Assembly (NCBI GenBank): GCA_013289765.1
Contig: JABCZI010000007.1
Coordinates: forward strand, 231,599-295,598
Length of the DNA stretch: 64,000 nt
Direction: 5' to 3'
Source of the DNA: Acidobacteriota bacterium
Lineage (GTDB): Bacteria > Acidobacteriota > Terriglobia > Terriglobales > Acidobacteriaceae
Shown: positions 19,459-27,396 of the stretch, in pieces
Numbering within the stretch: position 1 is the first letter of the stretch
Layout: every line of letters begins with the position of its first letter
Position numbers and translations under genes: made by a program
Notes under the pieces: generated by a model
What the model was told of the DNA's origin: nothing
Database searches by the model: none
The model's input: the letters and a program-made list of their open reading frames with translations, nothing else

Positions 19459-19586
19459 TCGTCGTGGGCCGGTAGTCGTCGGTCTTTAGTCGTTAGTCGT
19501 TAGTCGTTGGTCGTCCGCCAATACCCGTCGTGCCGGCAGCGTAAACGCTCACCGAACGACTAACGACCAGCGACTAACAACGATTT
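19459..19586. repeat. Intergenic GTCGTTAGTCG inverted repeat, copy 2
   Basis: Between larC and argS, repeated TAGTCGTTAGTCGTTAGTCG on one side and ACGACTAACGACCAGCGACT on the other can form a long hairpin around a ~60-base centre. It belongs to the same family as the copies at 15833 and 59783. Confidence 0.65.
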
Positions 19587-19680
19587 TTTCATCATAGGGA
19601 AGGCTTTCTCCCGCGTCAAACCTGCGCCTCACGCGCGCTCTGCTAGAATCGCTTTCTTCTTAAAATCTTAGAGGGAACCT

Positions 19681-21669
19681 TTGTATCGTTATCTTGAGCA
19701 ACGTTTAGCCGGGCGGCTGTTGGAGTTTCTTAAGCTCCATTATCCAGGCGCGAGTTTGCCTAAAGTGGTGATTGAACCGCCTCCGAAGGTCGAACTCGGC
19801 GATTTTGCAATCCCTGTTTTTCCGTTTGCCAAGCCGCTGCGCGCCGCACCGCTCAAAATCGCGGAAGCCATTCGCGCCGGCGTAGGCCCCATCGAAGGCA
19901 TTGCCGAAATGCAGGTCGCCCCTCCCGGCTACCTGAACGTCAAAATCGATCGTGCATGGATGGCTTCCGCGCTGGCCGCCGACCAAGAACCACCGACGAG
20001 CATGGCCGCTGGAAAAATTCTGGTCGAGCACACCAGCATCAATCCCAACAAGGCCGCGCACATCGGCCACCTTCGCAACGCCATTCTCGGGGATACCTTC
20101 GTCCGCCTGCTGCGTTACGCGGGCAGGGAAGTGGACATTCAGAACTACATCGACAACACCGGCGTGCAGGTTGCAGATGTAGTTGTCGGGTTCACGCACA
20201 TCGAGAAGAAATCCCGCGTTGAAATCGAAGCTCTCGCCAGTCAACCACGGTTTGACTACTACTGCTGGGATCTCTATGCGCGAGTCTCGCAGTGGTATGC
20301 GCAGGACAAGGAAAACCTGAAGGCCCGCTCGCAGACATTGCACAACATCGAAGATGCCAACAGCGAAACCGCTGCCATTGCAGAAGTCATCTCGACCGCG
20401 GTCCTCCGCCGCCATCTGGAAACCATGGACCGGCTCGATATCGAATACGACTTCCTTCCCCGCGAAAGTGAAATCCTGCACTTGCATTTCTGGGATGCGG
20501 CCTTCACCAAGCTGAAAGAGGCGGGGGTTCTCACTTACGAGGCCCAGGGAAAGAACAAAGGCTGCTGGGTGATGCGCCGCGCCGGAACGACCTCGACCAC
20601 AGAGGGCACAGGGGAAACAGAGCAGAGCGATCAAATTTCCGAAGAAGACCAGAAAGTCATCGTCCGCTCCAACGGCACTGTCGGCTATGTCGGCAAAGAC
20701 ATTGCTTACCACATGTGGAAGTTCGGCCTGCTGGGTCGCGATTTCGCGTATCGCAAGTTCTACCGCTATCCCAATCAGCATGATTGTTGGATCTCTGCCA
20801 TGCAAGGCGAGAAAGATCATCCGCATTTTGGCGACGTCGCCGAAATCTACAACGTGATAGACGCCCGCCAGTCCGAGGCGCAAAACACGGTGATCGAAGC
20901 GTTGCGAGGACTTGGCCACAACGAAGCCGCCGATCATTACACACATTTTTCGTATGAGATGGTCGCGCTTACTCCACGCTGTGCCGCCGAACTCGGCTAC
21001 ACGCTGAGCGATGAAGATAAATCGCGATCCTACATCGAGGTTTCAGGCCGAAAAGGTTTTGGCGTCAAGGCTGACGATCTGCTTGACCAGCTTATCGTCT
21101 CGGCGAAGCACGAAGTTGATTCACGCCATCCGCAGCTCACTGACGGTGAGCGCGTTTCCGTTGCAACGCAAATCGCGATCGGCGCTCTGCGTTACTTCAT
21201 GCTGAAGTTCACCAAGCAATCGGTGATTGCCTTCGATTTCAAGGAAGCCCTCAGCTTCGAGGGTGAAACCGGACCGTACGCTCAATATGCGGTGGTCCGC
21301 GCCGCTAGCATTTTCAAGAAGGCTGCGATCGATCCAGACACTTTTTTTCAAGACAGCAGCGTCTCCTCTGTAGCCTTCACAAAATTTCTGACCGGGGACA
21401 ATGCCGACGAATTCTGGGAACTCTGGCTCGCTGCGTCGAAAACTTCCTACATCGTGAATCAATGCATCTCAACCACTGAGCCGGCCTATCTCGCCAAGCA
21501 TGCCTTTCAACTGGCGCAACTGTTCAACGCCTTTTACCACCGCCACCCAATACTGAGCGAGACCGATGAAAGCCGAAAGCAATTCTTACTTGCCACGGTG
21601 GCCATCGTCCGCCGCGAACTGATTCGCACATTGGCGGTGATGGGCATCACCGTGCCGCCGGTCATGTAG
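19681..21669 (+). CDS. argS: Arginyl-tRNA synthetase
   Basis: 662 residues, starting at TTG 19681 with the purine-rich AGAGGGAA just upstream. The class I signature INPNKAAHIGHLRNA is near residue 125, and the anticodon-binding end is rich in FYHRHPIL-type sequence. The KMSKS-like position reads GRKGFGVKADDLLD, which departs from the textbook motif as in other ArgS proteins that lack a strict KMSK. Residues near 300-325 are a Thr/Glu/Ser-rich insertion (AGTTSTTEGTGETEQSDQ) that looks like a flexible loop. Confidence 0.95.
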   Translation: MYRYLEQRLAGRLLEFLKLHYPGASLPKVVIEPPPKVELGDFAIPVFPFAKPLRAAPLKIAEAIRAGVGPIEGIAEMQVAPPGYLNVKIDRAWMASALAADQEPPTSMAAGKILVEHTSINPNKAAHIGHLRNAILGDTFVRLLRYAGREVDIQNYIDNTGVQVADVVVGFTHIEKKSRVEIEALASQPRFDYYCWDLYARVSQWYAQDKENLKARSQTLHNIEDANSETAAIAEVISTAVLRRHLETMDRLDIEYDFLPRESEILHLHFWDAAFTKLKEAGVLTYEAQGKNKGCWVMRRAGTTSTTEGTGETEQSDQISEEDQKVIVRSNGTVGYVGKDIAYHMWKFGLLGRDFAYRKFYRYPNQHDCWISAMQGEKDHPHFGDVAEIYNVIDARQSEAQNTVIEALRGLGHNEAADHYTHFSYEMVALTPRCAAELGYTLSDEDKSRSYIEVSGRKGFGVKADDLLDQLIVSAKHEVDSRHPQLTDGERVSVATQIAIGALRYFMLKFTKQSVIAFDFKEALSFEGETGPYAQYAVVRAASIFKKAAIDPDTFFQDSSVSSVAFTKFLTGDNADEFWELWLAASKTSYIVNQCISTTEPAYLAKHAFQLAQLFNAFYHRHPILSETDESRKQFLLATVAIVRRELIRTLAVMGITVPPVM

Positions 21670-21723
21670 AATTTCGCGAGTGTGGCGCGGGCGCCCCCGC
21701 CCGCGACTTTCTCCAAAGCGATA

Positions 21724-22740
21724 ATGTCAGCGATTACGAATCCGCACGCACCTCACCGCCCTTGGCTGCGGATCATCGTGCGATGCTTGCTCCTGCTCAC
21801 AATCTTCCTGGCTATCGTAGGATTTCTCTTTGAAAATATCTCGGAAACCCGCGAGCAGCGCTTCAATCCCGCGCCCGGCCGCCGGGTCGACATTGGCGGC
21901 TACAACCTGCACATCGATTGCACCGGGCAGGGAAGTCCGGTTGTCGTGCTCGACGCTGGCCTGGGAGATAGCTACATTTCATGGCGCAAAGTGCAACCCG
22001 GAATTGCGAAGGTCACTGAAGTTTGTTCCTACGATCGCGCTGGCCTGGGATTTAGCGACTCCAGTCCGCATCCGCGTACCAGCGGAGTTTTTGCCGAAGA
22101 ACTGCACACACTTCTGCACAACGCCGGCATCGCGGGCCCCGTAATCCTCGTTGGCCACTCGATGGGCGGATACGACGTGCGCCTGTTTGCCAGCCTCTAT
22201 CGCAACGAAGTGGCCGGCATGGTGCTGGTCGACGCCTCGCATCCCGAGCAGCAGAAACGTTTTCCGCCCGCGCTGAATGATCTGGACGCGACCTGGATTC
22301 GCGAAGAAGAGTTCCTGGAATTCGCCACGCCCTTCGGAATTCCCCGCCTGTTGGGCTTTTGCGGCCACGACGTCGAAGTCCGCGCCGCCGAATGCAATTT
22401 TCACAGTGCGCGCGAAGGCGTCACGGAATTAAAAGCAGCCCCCGAGAGCGCCGCACAAGCTGCCACCACGGGATCCTTGGGCGATATGCCGCTGGTGGTT
22501 CTCTCGCATGATCCTGGCACGCCTCAGCCTGACCTGCCAGATGATCTGGTTAAGCCTACCAACGATGCCTGGCAACAGATGCAGACGGAGTTAGCAAAAC
22601 TCTCGACCCGCGGCACGCAAGTCATCGCAAAAAACAGCGGGCATTACATTCAACTCGATCGCCCCGATGTAGTGATCGAAGGCATACGTAGCGTCGTCGA
22701 ACAGGTCCGCGCCAGTTCAGCGCCTGGCTCTCAACCCTAA
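21724..22740 (+). CDS. Alpha/beta hydrolase with N-terminal membrane anchor
   Basis: 338 residues. The first ~40 residues are basic and then hydrophobic (LLLLTIFLAIVGFLF), indicating an uncleaved anchor or signal. The hydrolase core has VVVLDAGLGDSYISW for the oxyanion region, the nucleophile elbow GHSMGG near residue 148, and a late SGHYIQLD His. The ATG at 21724 fits the signal better than the open-frame start at 21682, which lies in a G/C-rich leader. Substrate unknown. It follows argS by 54 bp but is probably an independent unit. Confidence 0.82.
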   Translation: MSAITNPHAPHRPWLRIIVRCLLLLTIFLAIVGFLFENISETREQRFNPAPGRRVDIGGYNLHIDCTGQGSPVVVLDAGLGDSYISWRKVQPGIAKVTEVCSYDRAGLGFSDSSPHPRTSGVFAEELHTLLHNAGIAGPVILVGHSMGGYDVRLFASLYRNEVAGMVLVDASHPEQQKRFPPALNDLDATWIREEEFLEFATPFGIPRLLGFCGHDVEVRAAECNFHSAREGVTELKAAPESAAQAATTGSLGDMPLVVLSHDPGTPQPDLPDDLVKPTNDAWQQMQTELAKLSTRGTQVIAKNSGHYIQLDRPDVVIEGIRSVVEQVRASSAPGSQP

Positions 22741-22753
22741 GAGTGACAGCAAG

Positions 22754-22793
22754 AGATAAACAACGCCAGATAAACAACGCCAGATAGACAACC
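22754..22793 (+). repeat. Tandem 14-bp repeat (2.8 copies)
   Basis: AGATAAACAACGCC occurs twice in a row and is followed by the partial copy AGATAGACAACC. It lies between the hydrolase stop and the patatin gene. Confidence 0.85.
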
Positions 22794-22859
22794 AACCTCG
22801 CAAACCTGCTAATGTGAGTTTTTTCCAACTGTTCCGCCTGCTCCCTCGGGAGGATATAC

Positions 22860-25115
22860 ATGTCTTCGCTCTACCATTGCCGCCGCGGCAACGCGCGGGT
22901 AAGTTTCTTACTGCTGGCGCTGGCGCTATTCAGCACGTTCACCTTGGCGCAGGACCAGCAACCCGATCCAAAGCAAGTCCCTGAAACCGCCGCCGCTCAG
23001 CCTGCGCAGCGTCCCCGCATCGGTCTCGCACTGAGTGGCGGCGGAGCGTTCGGCCTGGCTGAAATTGGCGTGCTGCAATGGCTGGAGGAGAAGCATCTTC
23101 CGATCGACCGCGTTGCCGGCACCAGCATGGGCAGCATCATCGCGGCAATGTACGCGTCGGGCATGTCGCCGGCGGAAATAAAGAAATTTGCCGAGGATAT
23201 CGATTGGTTCGAAGCGCTGCTTCCCGAACCGACGTATTCGCAACTCTCCTACCGGCGCAAGCAAGATCGCCGCAACTATCAGATCGACGCCGCCCTCGGC
23301 TTGAAACATGGACTGGAAGGCCCAAACGGCTTCAATCCCGGCCATGGCATCGGCTTGTTGCTGGATCGCATTGCCTTTCCGGAATCAGGCGTTGCCAGCT
23401 TCGACGACTTGCCAATCCCTTTTCATTGCGTGGCGACCGATATGCTGAATGGAGACCGCGTTGTGCTGCACGATGGAAGTTTAGCCGCCGCCGTGCGCGC
23501 CAGCATGGCCATCCCTGGAGTATTTACGCCGGTCGAAGTGAATGGCCGCGTGCTGGCCGATGGCGGAATGGTCGAAAACATTCCCGTCGAGACAGTTCGT
23601 GAGATGAATTCCGATGTTGTGATTGCAGTCGATCTCAGCGTGCCGCTGGGTGGCCGCGAACAACTGGAAAAACTGAGCGGCGTTCTCTCCCGCGCGCTTA
23701 GTGTCACGATCTTGCAGAACGAACGCCGCTCCCTTGCTCTGGCCAATGCCGTTATCACCGTCGATACGGGCACCTTCACCGCCACGGAATACAACCGTGT
23801 TCCCGATCTCATCGCCCTCGGGTACCAAAGCGCTGCCGCTCAAGCTCCCGTGTTGTTACGCTACGCCATTCAAGACGAATCGGATTGGGAGCAATATCTC
23901 GCTGCACGCACGGCGCGCAAGCGCATGCCACCGCAGGAAGTGAAAGCCGTGGAAGTGATCGGTGGAGATTCCGACGAGGACCGCAGAATCCAACAAGCTT
24001 TGAAACCGGTGACCAACGGTCCTCTTGATTTACCGAAACTCGAAACTCGACTCACGCGCATCGCCGGAGAAGGGCAGTTCGATCGCCTGGGTTACGAAGG
24101 CTTCACTCAGAACGGCGTGCCCGCTCTTCGGGTCACGGCGCACGAGAAAACCTATGGTCCGCCATTCGTCGATCTGGCGATCAACGTGGATGGCTCCGGC
24201 GTTGGCGCATTCGATTTTTCCGCCGGCACCCGCATCACGTTTATGGACGTCGAACATCATGGCGGCGAGTGGCGCAACGACCTGCTGCTCGGTTCGAGCA
24301 ATCTGGCCGCGACGGAGTTCTATCAGCCGCTCGGCAATAGCCATCTTTTCGTGGCGCCCTATGCCTTCGCATCCAAGTTGCCGCGCAACGCATTCAGTGG
24401 ACAAACCCGGGTTGCGGTGTTTGGCGACGAACGCGCCGGTGGTGGTATGGACATCGGATACAACGGCGGACGCCGCAGTGAATTCCGGTTCGGCTACGAA
24501 ATCTTCAGCGGAAAACTTGCGCCCTTGATCGGCAGCGCTGGATTGCCGTCAGTAAGCGGCAGCACCGGGGCATTCCGCGCGCGCTATGTGTGGGATGGAC
24601 AGGATAGCCCTTCGATTCCAAGCCGGGGGACCCGCATCGCGGCTAGTCTTTCGCGAGTGCTGCAGAGTCCCGGCCTCATCCATCCCATCGATCAACTTGA
24701 CGTACAGACCTCCACTTTTATTCCCACCGGACCGAAGACTTCGCTTTTTCTTATCGCTTCAGGGGGGAGCACTTTTCGCGGGGACGCAGGCCCATTCCAG
24801 CAATTTGCCCTGGGCGGCGCCTTTCGTCTCGGCGCCTATCTGCCACAGGAATTTATCGGCAACCACTACGCATACGCGTCGTTGGGCTTTCGGCGCGAGT
24901 TCTACCGCTTGCCCCAACTTGTTGGAGGCCGGATCTATTGGGGCGGATGGTACGAGGCGGGAAGCGCTTTCAATGACCCGGGCTCGGTGGCGGTTCGCGG
25001 CAGTTTTAATCTTGGCATAATTGCCGACACCTTCGTCGGCCCCATCGCTCTGGCGGGCAGCGTCAGTCCCACGGGGCAGTCGCGAGTGAACTTCTCCATC
25101 GGCCGTTTGTTTTAG
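22860..25115 (+). CDS. Patatin-like phospholipase with C-terminal outer-membrane barrel (PlpD-like)
   Basis: 751 residues with GGAGG ten bases before the ATG. A signal peptide (to about residue 31, LALFSTFTLAQ) precedes a patatin lipase domain. The glycine-rich oxyanion box is LALSGGGAFG, the nucleophile Ser is in AGTSMGS, and the catalytic Asp is in VLADGGMVENIP. After about residue 320 there is a POTRA-like segment (VKAVEVIGGDSDEDRRIQ), then a Gly/Phe/Tyr-rich beta-barrel-like region ending in INFSIGRLF with a terminal Phe. This layout matches type Vd autotransporters such as PlpD, where the barrel places the lipase at the cell surface. Confidence 0.85.
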   Translation: MSSLYHCRRGNARVSFLLLALALFSTFTLAQDQQPDPKQVPETAAAQPAQRPRIGLALSGGGAFGLAEIGVLQWLEEKHLPIDRVAGTSMGSIIAAMYASGMSPAEIKKFAEDIDWFEALLPEPTYSQLSYRRKQDRRNYQIDAALGLKHGLEGPNGFNPGHGIGLLLDRIAFPESGVASFDDLPIPFHCVATDMLNGDRVVLHDGSLAAAVRASMAIPGVFTPVEVNGRVLADGGMVENIPVETVREMNSDVVIAVDLSVPLGGREQLEKLSGVLSRALSVTILQNERRSLALANAVITVDTGTFTATEYNRVPDLIALGYQSAAAQAPVLLRYAIQDESDWEQYLAARTARKRMPPQEVKAVEVIGGDSDEDRRIQQALKPVTNGPLDLPKLETRLTRIAGEGQFDRLGYEGFTQNGVPALRVTAHEKTYGPPFVDLAINVDGSGVGAFDFSAGTRITFMDVEHHGGEWRNDLLLGSSNLAATEFYQPLGNSHLFVAPYAFASKLPRNAFSGQTRVAVFGDERAGGGMDIGYNGGRRSEFRFGYEIFSGKLAPLIGSAGLPSVSGSTGAFRARYVWDGQDSPSIPSRGTRIAASLSRVLQSPGLIHPIDQLDVQTSTFIPTGPKTSLFLIASGGSTFRGDAGPFQQFALGGAFRLGAYLPQEFIGNHYAYASLGFRREFYRLPQLVGGRIYWGGWYEAGSAFNDPGSVAVRGSFNLGIIADTFVGPIALAGSVSPTGQSRVNFSIGRLF

Positions 25116-25224
25116 AATTGTTTCTGGATCAATTCATTGCCCGCGCGGGGACTGCTGTGTGGTGGGATCGTGGCTTGGCCGCGATCATAGTCTCGTCGCG
25201 ATCCTGTGCCGGAGGTGACGCTTT

Positions 25225-25497
25225 ATGTGCAGAAATATCAAGACTCTTTTCAACTTCGAGCCGCCCGTCAATGCCGACGAGATTCGAGCTGCTTCGTTGC
25301 AGTTCGTGCGAAAGATCAGCGGTTTCAATAAACCGTCGAAGGCTAACGAGGCGTCGTTCCTCGCTGCCGTCGAAGAAGTGACGGCGATCTCCGCCCGGCT
25401 TCTGCATTCGCTGGAGACGACCGCTCCACCCAAGAATCGCGACGAGGAAGCTGCCAAGGCGAAGGCGCGGGCGGCAGAGAGATTCGGCGCTGCTTGA
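25225..25497 (+). CDS. DUF2277 family protein
   Basis: 90 residues beginning MCRNIKTLFNFEPPVN, the invariant start of the DUF2277 family, with the Cys at position 2 conserved. The rest is alpha-helical (EIRAASLQFVRKISGFNKPS) and ends in an Ala/Arg/Lys-rich tail. The family is small, cytoplasmic and of unknown function. GGAGG lies 12 bases upstream of the ATG. Confidence 0.9.
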   Translation: MCRNIKTLFNFEPPVNADEIRAASLQFVRKISGFNKPSKANEASFLAAVEEVTAISARLLHSLETTAPPKNRDEEAAKAKARAAERFGAA

Positions 25498-25942
25498 GTG
25501 TGAAAATTGCTGAAGGTTCTTAGTAAGTTCTTGATGATTCCCGCAAGTCGTTGAAAGTGGTCGTAAGTTGTTGACGTGTTATCTCGCAGCTATATACTGA
25601 AAAAGGCCTCTACCAGAATGCTTCAGGAGCGCGTTTGTTTCGCAGGGGGCACCTCAGGTCCACCCGAGACCGTACCGGCCTTCCTAGGGCTGTTTCCGGC
25701 TCAGGAAATGGCATTCCCGGCAATGGTTGAAGCCGTCGGTGGCAAGCTTTCCCGCTCGCCGGGGTCAATAACTTATAGTTACAATGGATTCAGTAACTTA
25801 GGGTGATTTCGGCGTGCGGATGGACAACTCGCCCGCCATCCATGCCATCCAAGTAACTGATAAGGCGCTGTTTTCAGTTGAGATTGACCAGTTGACGTTG
25901 GCGGTTTGACATTGACCGGTTGACACGCAGAAGAGTGAGATT
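25498..25942. other. Intergenic region, 445 bp, no convincing gene
   Basis: Contains an open frame of 76 codons (25576-25806) with no recognisable sequence, no clear ribosome site and no family resemblance. The right half has several TTGAC words (about 25886-25922: TTGACCAGTTGACG, TTGACATTGACC, GGTTGACAC), which may be promoter or operator sequence for the secreted-protein gene that follows. Confidence 0.4.
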
Positions 25943-26398
25943 ATGAAAAATAAAAGCTCTGTCGCATTAGTCGTGTTGTTGCTGGCGGCGACCTTGGCCG
26001 TGGCTTCACCGAAACCGCCGAAGGCAAGCGTTCCGCAAAGTGTGCCGGCGTTTCCTGGGACGCTGGTGAATGCTCGTTACGTATACGTCACCAGCTACGA
26101 TGGCGAGCAGTTCGATCCCAGTCTGCTTCCCGAAGATCGCAAGGCCATTGGCACCGTGCAAGATGCGATGCAGAAGTGGGGAAAGTTTATTGTGGTGTAT
26201 GAACCTCGCCAGGCCGATATTGTGCTGATGGTGACCAGCCGTCCGTCGGAAGATATTCTCGCCGTTTATGACGCCCACGGATGGCCGGGGAACCAATACT
26301 TGTGGCGGATGATGGGGCGAAGCGGCTTGCAGCCGAGCGAAACTCCGCTGATCACAAATCTGGAAAAAGCCTTCGAACGGGCGATCGCGGCGAAATAG
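25943..26398 (+). CDS. Secreted hypothetical protein
   Basis: 151 residues with a clear signal peptide (MKNKSSVALVVLLLAATLAVAS). The mature part contains VNARYVYVTSYDGEQFD and ADIVLMVTSRPSEDILAVYD, a pattern seen in uncharacterised secreted proteins of Acidobacteria that I cannot assign to a named family. No metal-binding or catalytic motif is evident. Confidence 0.7.
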   Translation: MKNKSSVALVVLLLAATLAVASPKPPKASVPQSVPAFPGTLVNARYVYVTSYDGEQFDPSLLPEDRKAIGTVQDAMQKWGKFIVVYEPRQADIVLMVTSRPSEDILAVYDAHGWPGNQYLWRMMGRSGLQPSETPLITNLEKAFERAIAAK

Positions 26399-26438
26399 CA
26401 CGCGTCTGTTTCGCTTCCGGCTCACTTCCGGTGCAGCA

Positions 26439-26461
26439 GTGGGCAAGTGGGACTTGCCCAC
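26439..26461. terminator. Perfect hairpin between secreted-protein gene and TA pair
   Basis: A 10-bp perfect stem, GTGGGCAAGT-GGG-ACTTGCCCAC. It lacks a downstream T-run, so it could be a factor-dependent terminator, an operator for the pair that starts at 26498, or a dispersed repeat. Confidence 0.45.
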
Positions 26462-26497
26462 TTGACATATCATCCCACTCCTGCTAACTTTTCCTTT

Positions 26498-26794
26498 ATG
26501 CCGACTTCGGAGATCCTCAAGAACGCCGATTTCCGCCTGATCTCAGAATTCGCCCAGCCGGACGCGAAAAAACGCTTGTCGCTGGGAGAGGCTCTCAGCG
26601 GTGCTGCGGCCTATAACATCTACCGCAATGCACTCGGGCAAATCATTCTTGATCCCGTAAAAGCCGTTCCCGTCAGTGAAATTTGGCTTTACGAGAATCC
26701 GCAGGCGCTAGCCAGCGTAAAACGAGGTTTGCGGGAATCCGCGGAAGGAAAAAGCGTTTATCGCGGCTCGTTTGCCAAGCACGCTAAGGAGTAG
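26498..26794 (+). CDS. Putative antitoxin of a type II toxin-antitoxin pair
   Basis: 98 residues starting at ATG 26498. The middle reads RLSLGEALSGAAAYNIYRNALGQIILDP and the end WLYENPQALASVKRGLRESAEGK, resembling small antitoxins whose C-terminal LYENPEALASVRRG tail wraps the partner toxin. It ends 2 bp before the next gene, so the two are co-translated. The assignment rests on this sequence pattern and the pairing, not on a defined DNA-binding domain. Confidence 0.65.
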   Translation: MPTSEILKNADFRLISEFAQPDAKKRLSLGEALSGAAAYNIYRNALGQIILDPVKAVPVSEIWLYENPQALASVKRGLRESAEGKSVYRGSFAKHAKE

Positions 26795-26796
26795 GC

Positions 26797-27114
26797 GTGC
26801 AGCGGAAGCTTAAATTCACTCCAACGGCGGATGAGCAGTACATCGATCTCGAAAAGGCGCCGTCGAAAGCTGCAATCTTCGAGCAGGTTCGCAAGTCCCT
26901 CGGTTACCTGGAAATAAACCCGCACCATCCCAGTCTAAACACGCACGAGTTCACATCGCTGATTGGTGCAAATGGGGAAAAAGTGTTCGAGGCATACGCT
27001 CAGAACAATACTCCCGGCGCTTACCGCATTTTTTGGCACTACGGCCCTGATGAGACCAAGGGAAAGAAGCGAACTCCGGTTATCACCATCATTGCGATCA
27101 CACGTCATCCATAG
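26797..27114 (+). CDS. Putative RelE/ParE-like toxin
   Basis: 105 residues starting at GTG. The pattern FTPTADEQYIDLEKAPS, then QVRKSLGYLEINPHHPSLNTHE and AYRIFWHYGPD, follows the strand-helix layout of RelE/ParE toxins, which act on mRNA at the ribosome or on gyrase. Residues such as Arg in AYRIFW sit where active-site basic residues are expected. Its partner ends 2 bp upstream. Function inferred from layout. Confidence 0.6.
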   Translation: MQRKLKFTPTADEQYIDLEKAPSKAAIFEQVRKSLGYLEINPHHPSLNTHEFTSLIGANGEKVFEAYAQNNTPGAYRIFWHYGPDETKGKKRTPVITIIAITRHP

Positions 27115-27123
27115 CGTGGCGAG

Positions 27124-27336
27124 CTAGCTCTTCCTGCCGGCAATCATTAAAGCCGCGCCAACCACTACCAGAACGATGCTTACGGCTGGCGGAACTTTAT
27201 CTTCATCGTGGGTTGTGATTCCTACATGCGCATCGCCGATGTTAACGCCGTGATGTTCGGAATGCGGAACCGGAACAAAGAAAGAAAGAATTCCCAGTAC
27301 CACCAACAGAACTCCAACCAGCAGTAAGGCCTTCAT
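27124..27336 (-). CDS. Small membrane protein
   Basis: 70 residues with two hydrophobic segments (LLLVGVLLVVLGILSFFV and VSIVLVVVGAALMIAG) separated by a short His/Asp-containing loop, ending in Arg-Lys-Ser. It resembles small two-pass proteins of the DUF3185 type. Start codon preceded by GGGAGG. Function unknown. Confidence 0.65.
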   Translation of the reverse strand: MKALLLVGVLLVVLGILSFFVPVPHSEHHGVNIGDAHVGITTHDEDKVPPAVSIVLVVVGAALMIAGRKS

Positions 27337-27396
27337 AGAACTGCCTCCCTAATTACCATGTCAAGTGCGAATGGCCACGGATTGCATTCTCGTCGC

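Noticed and set aside
19705..20946. 413-codon ORF antisense to argS
   Set aside because: Entirely within argS in the opposite strand, with no domain of its own; a GC-driven shadow frame.
25576..25806. 76-codon ORF in the 445-bp gap
   Set aside because: No recognisable domain, no ribosome site, unusual composition; kept only as an intergenic note.
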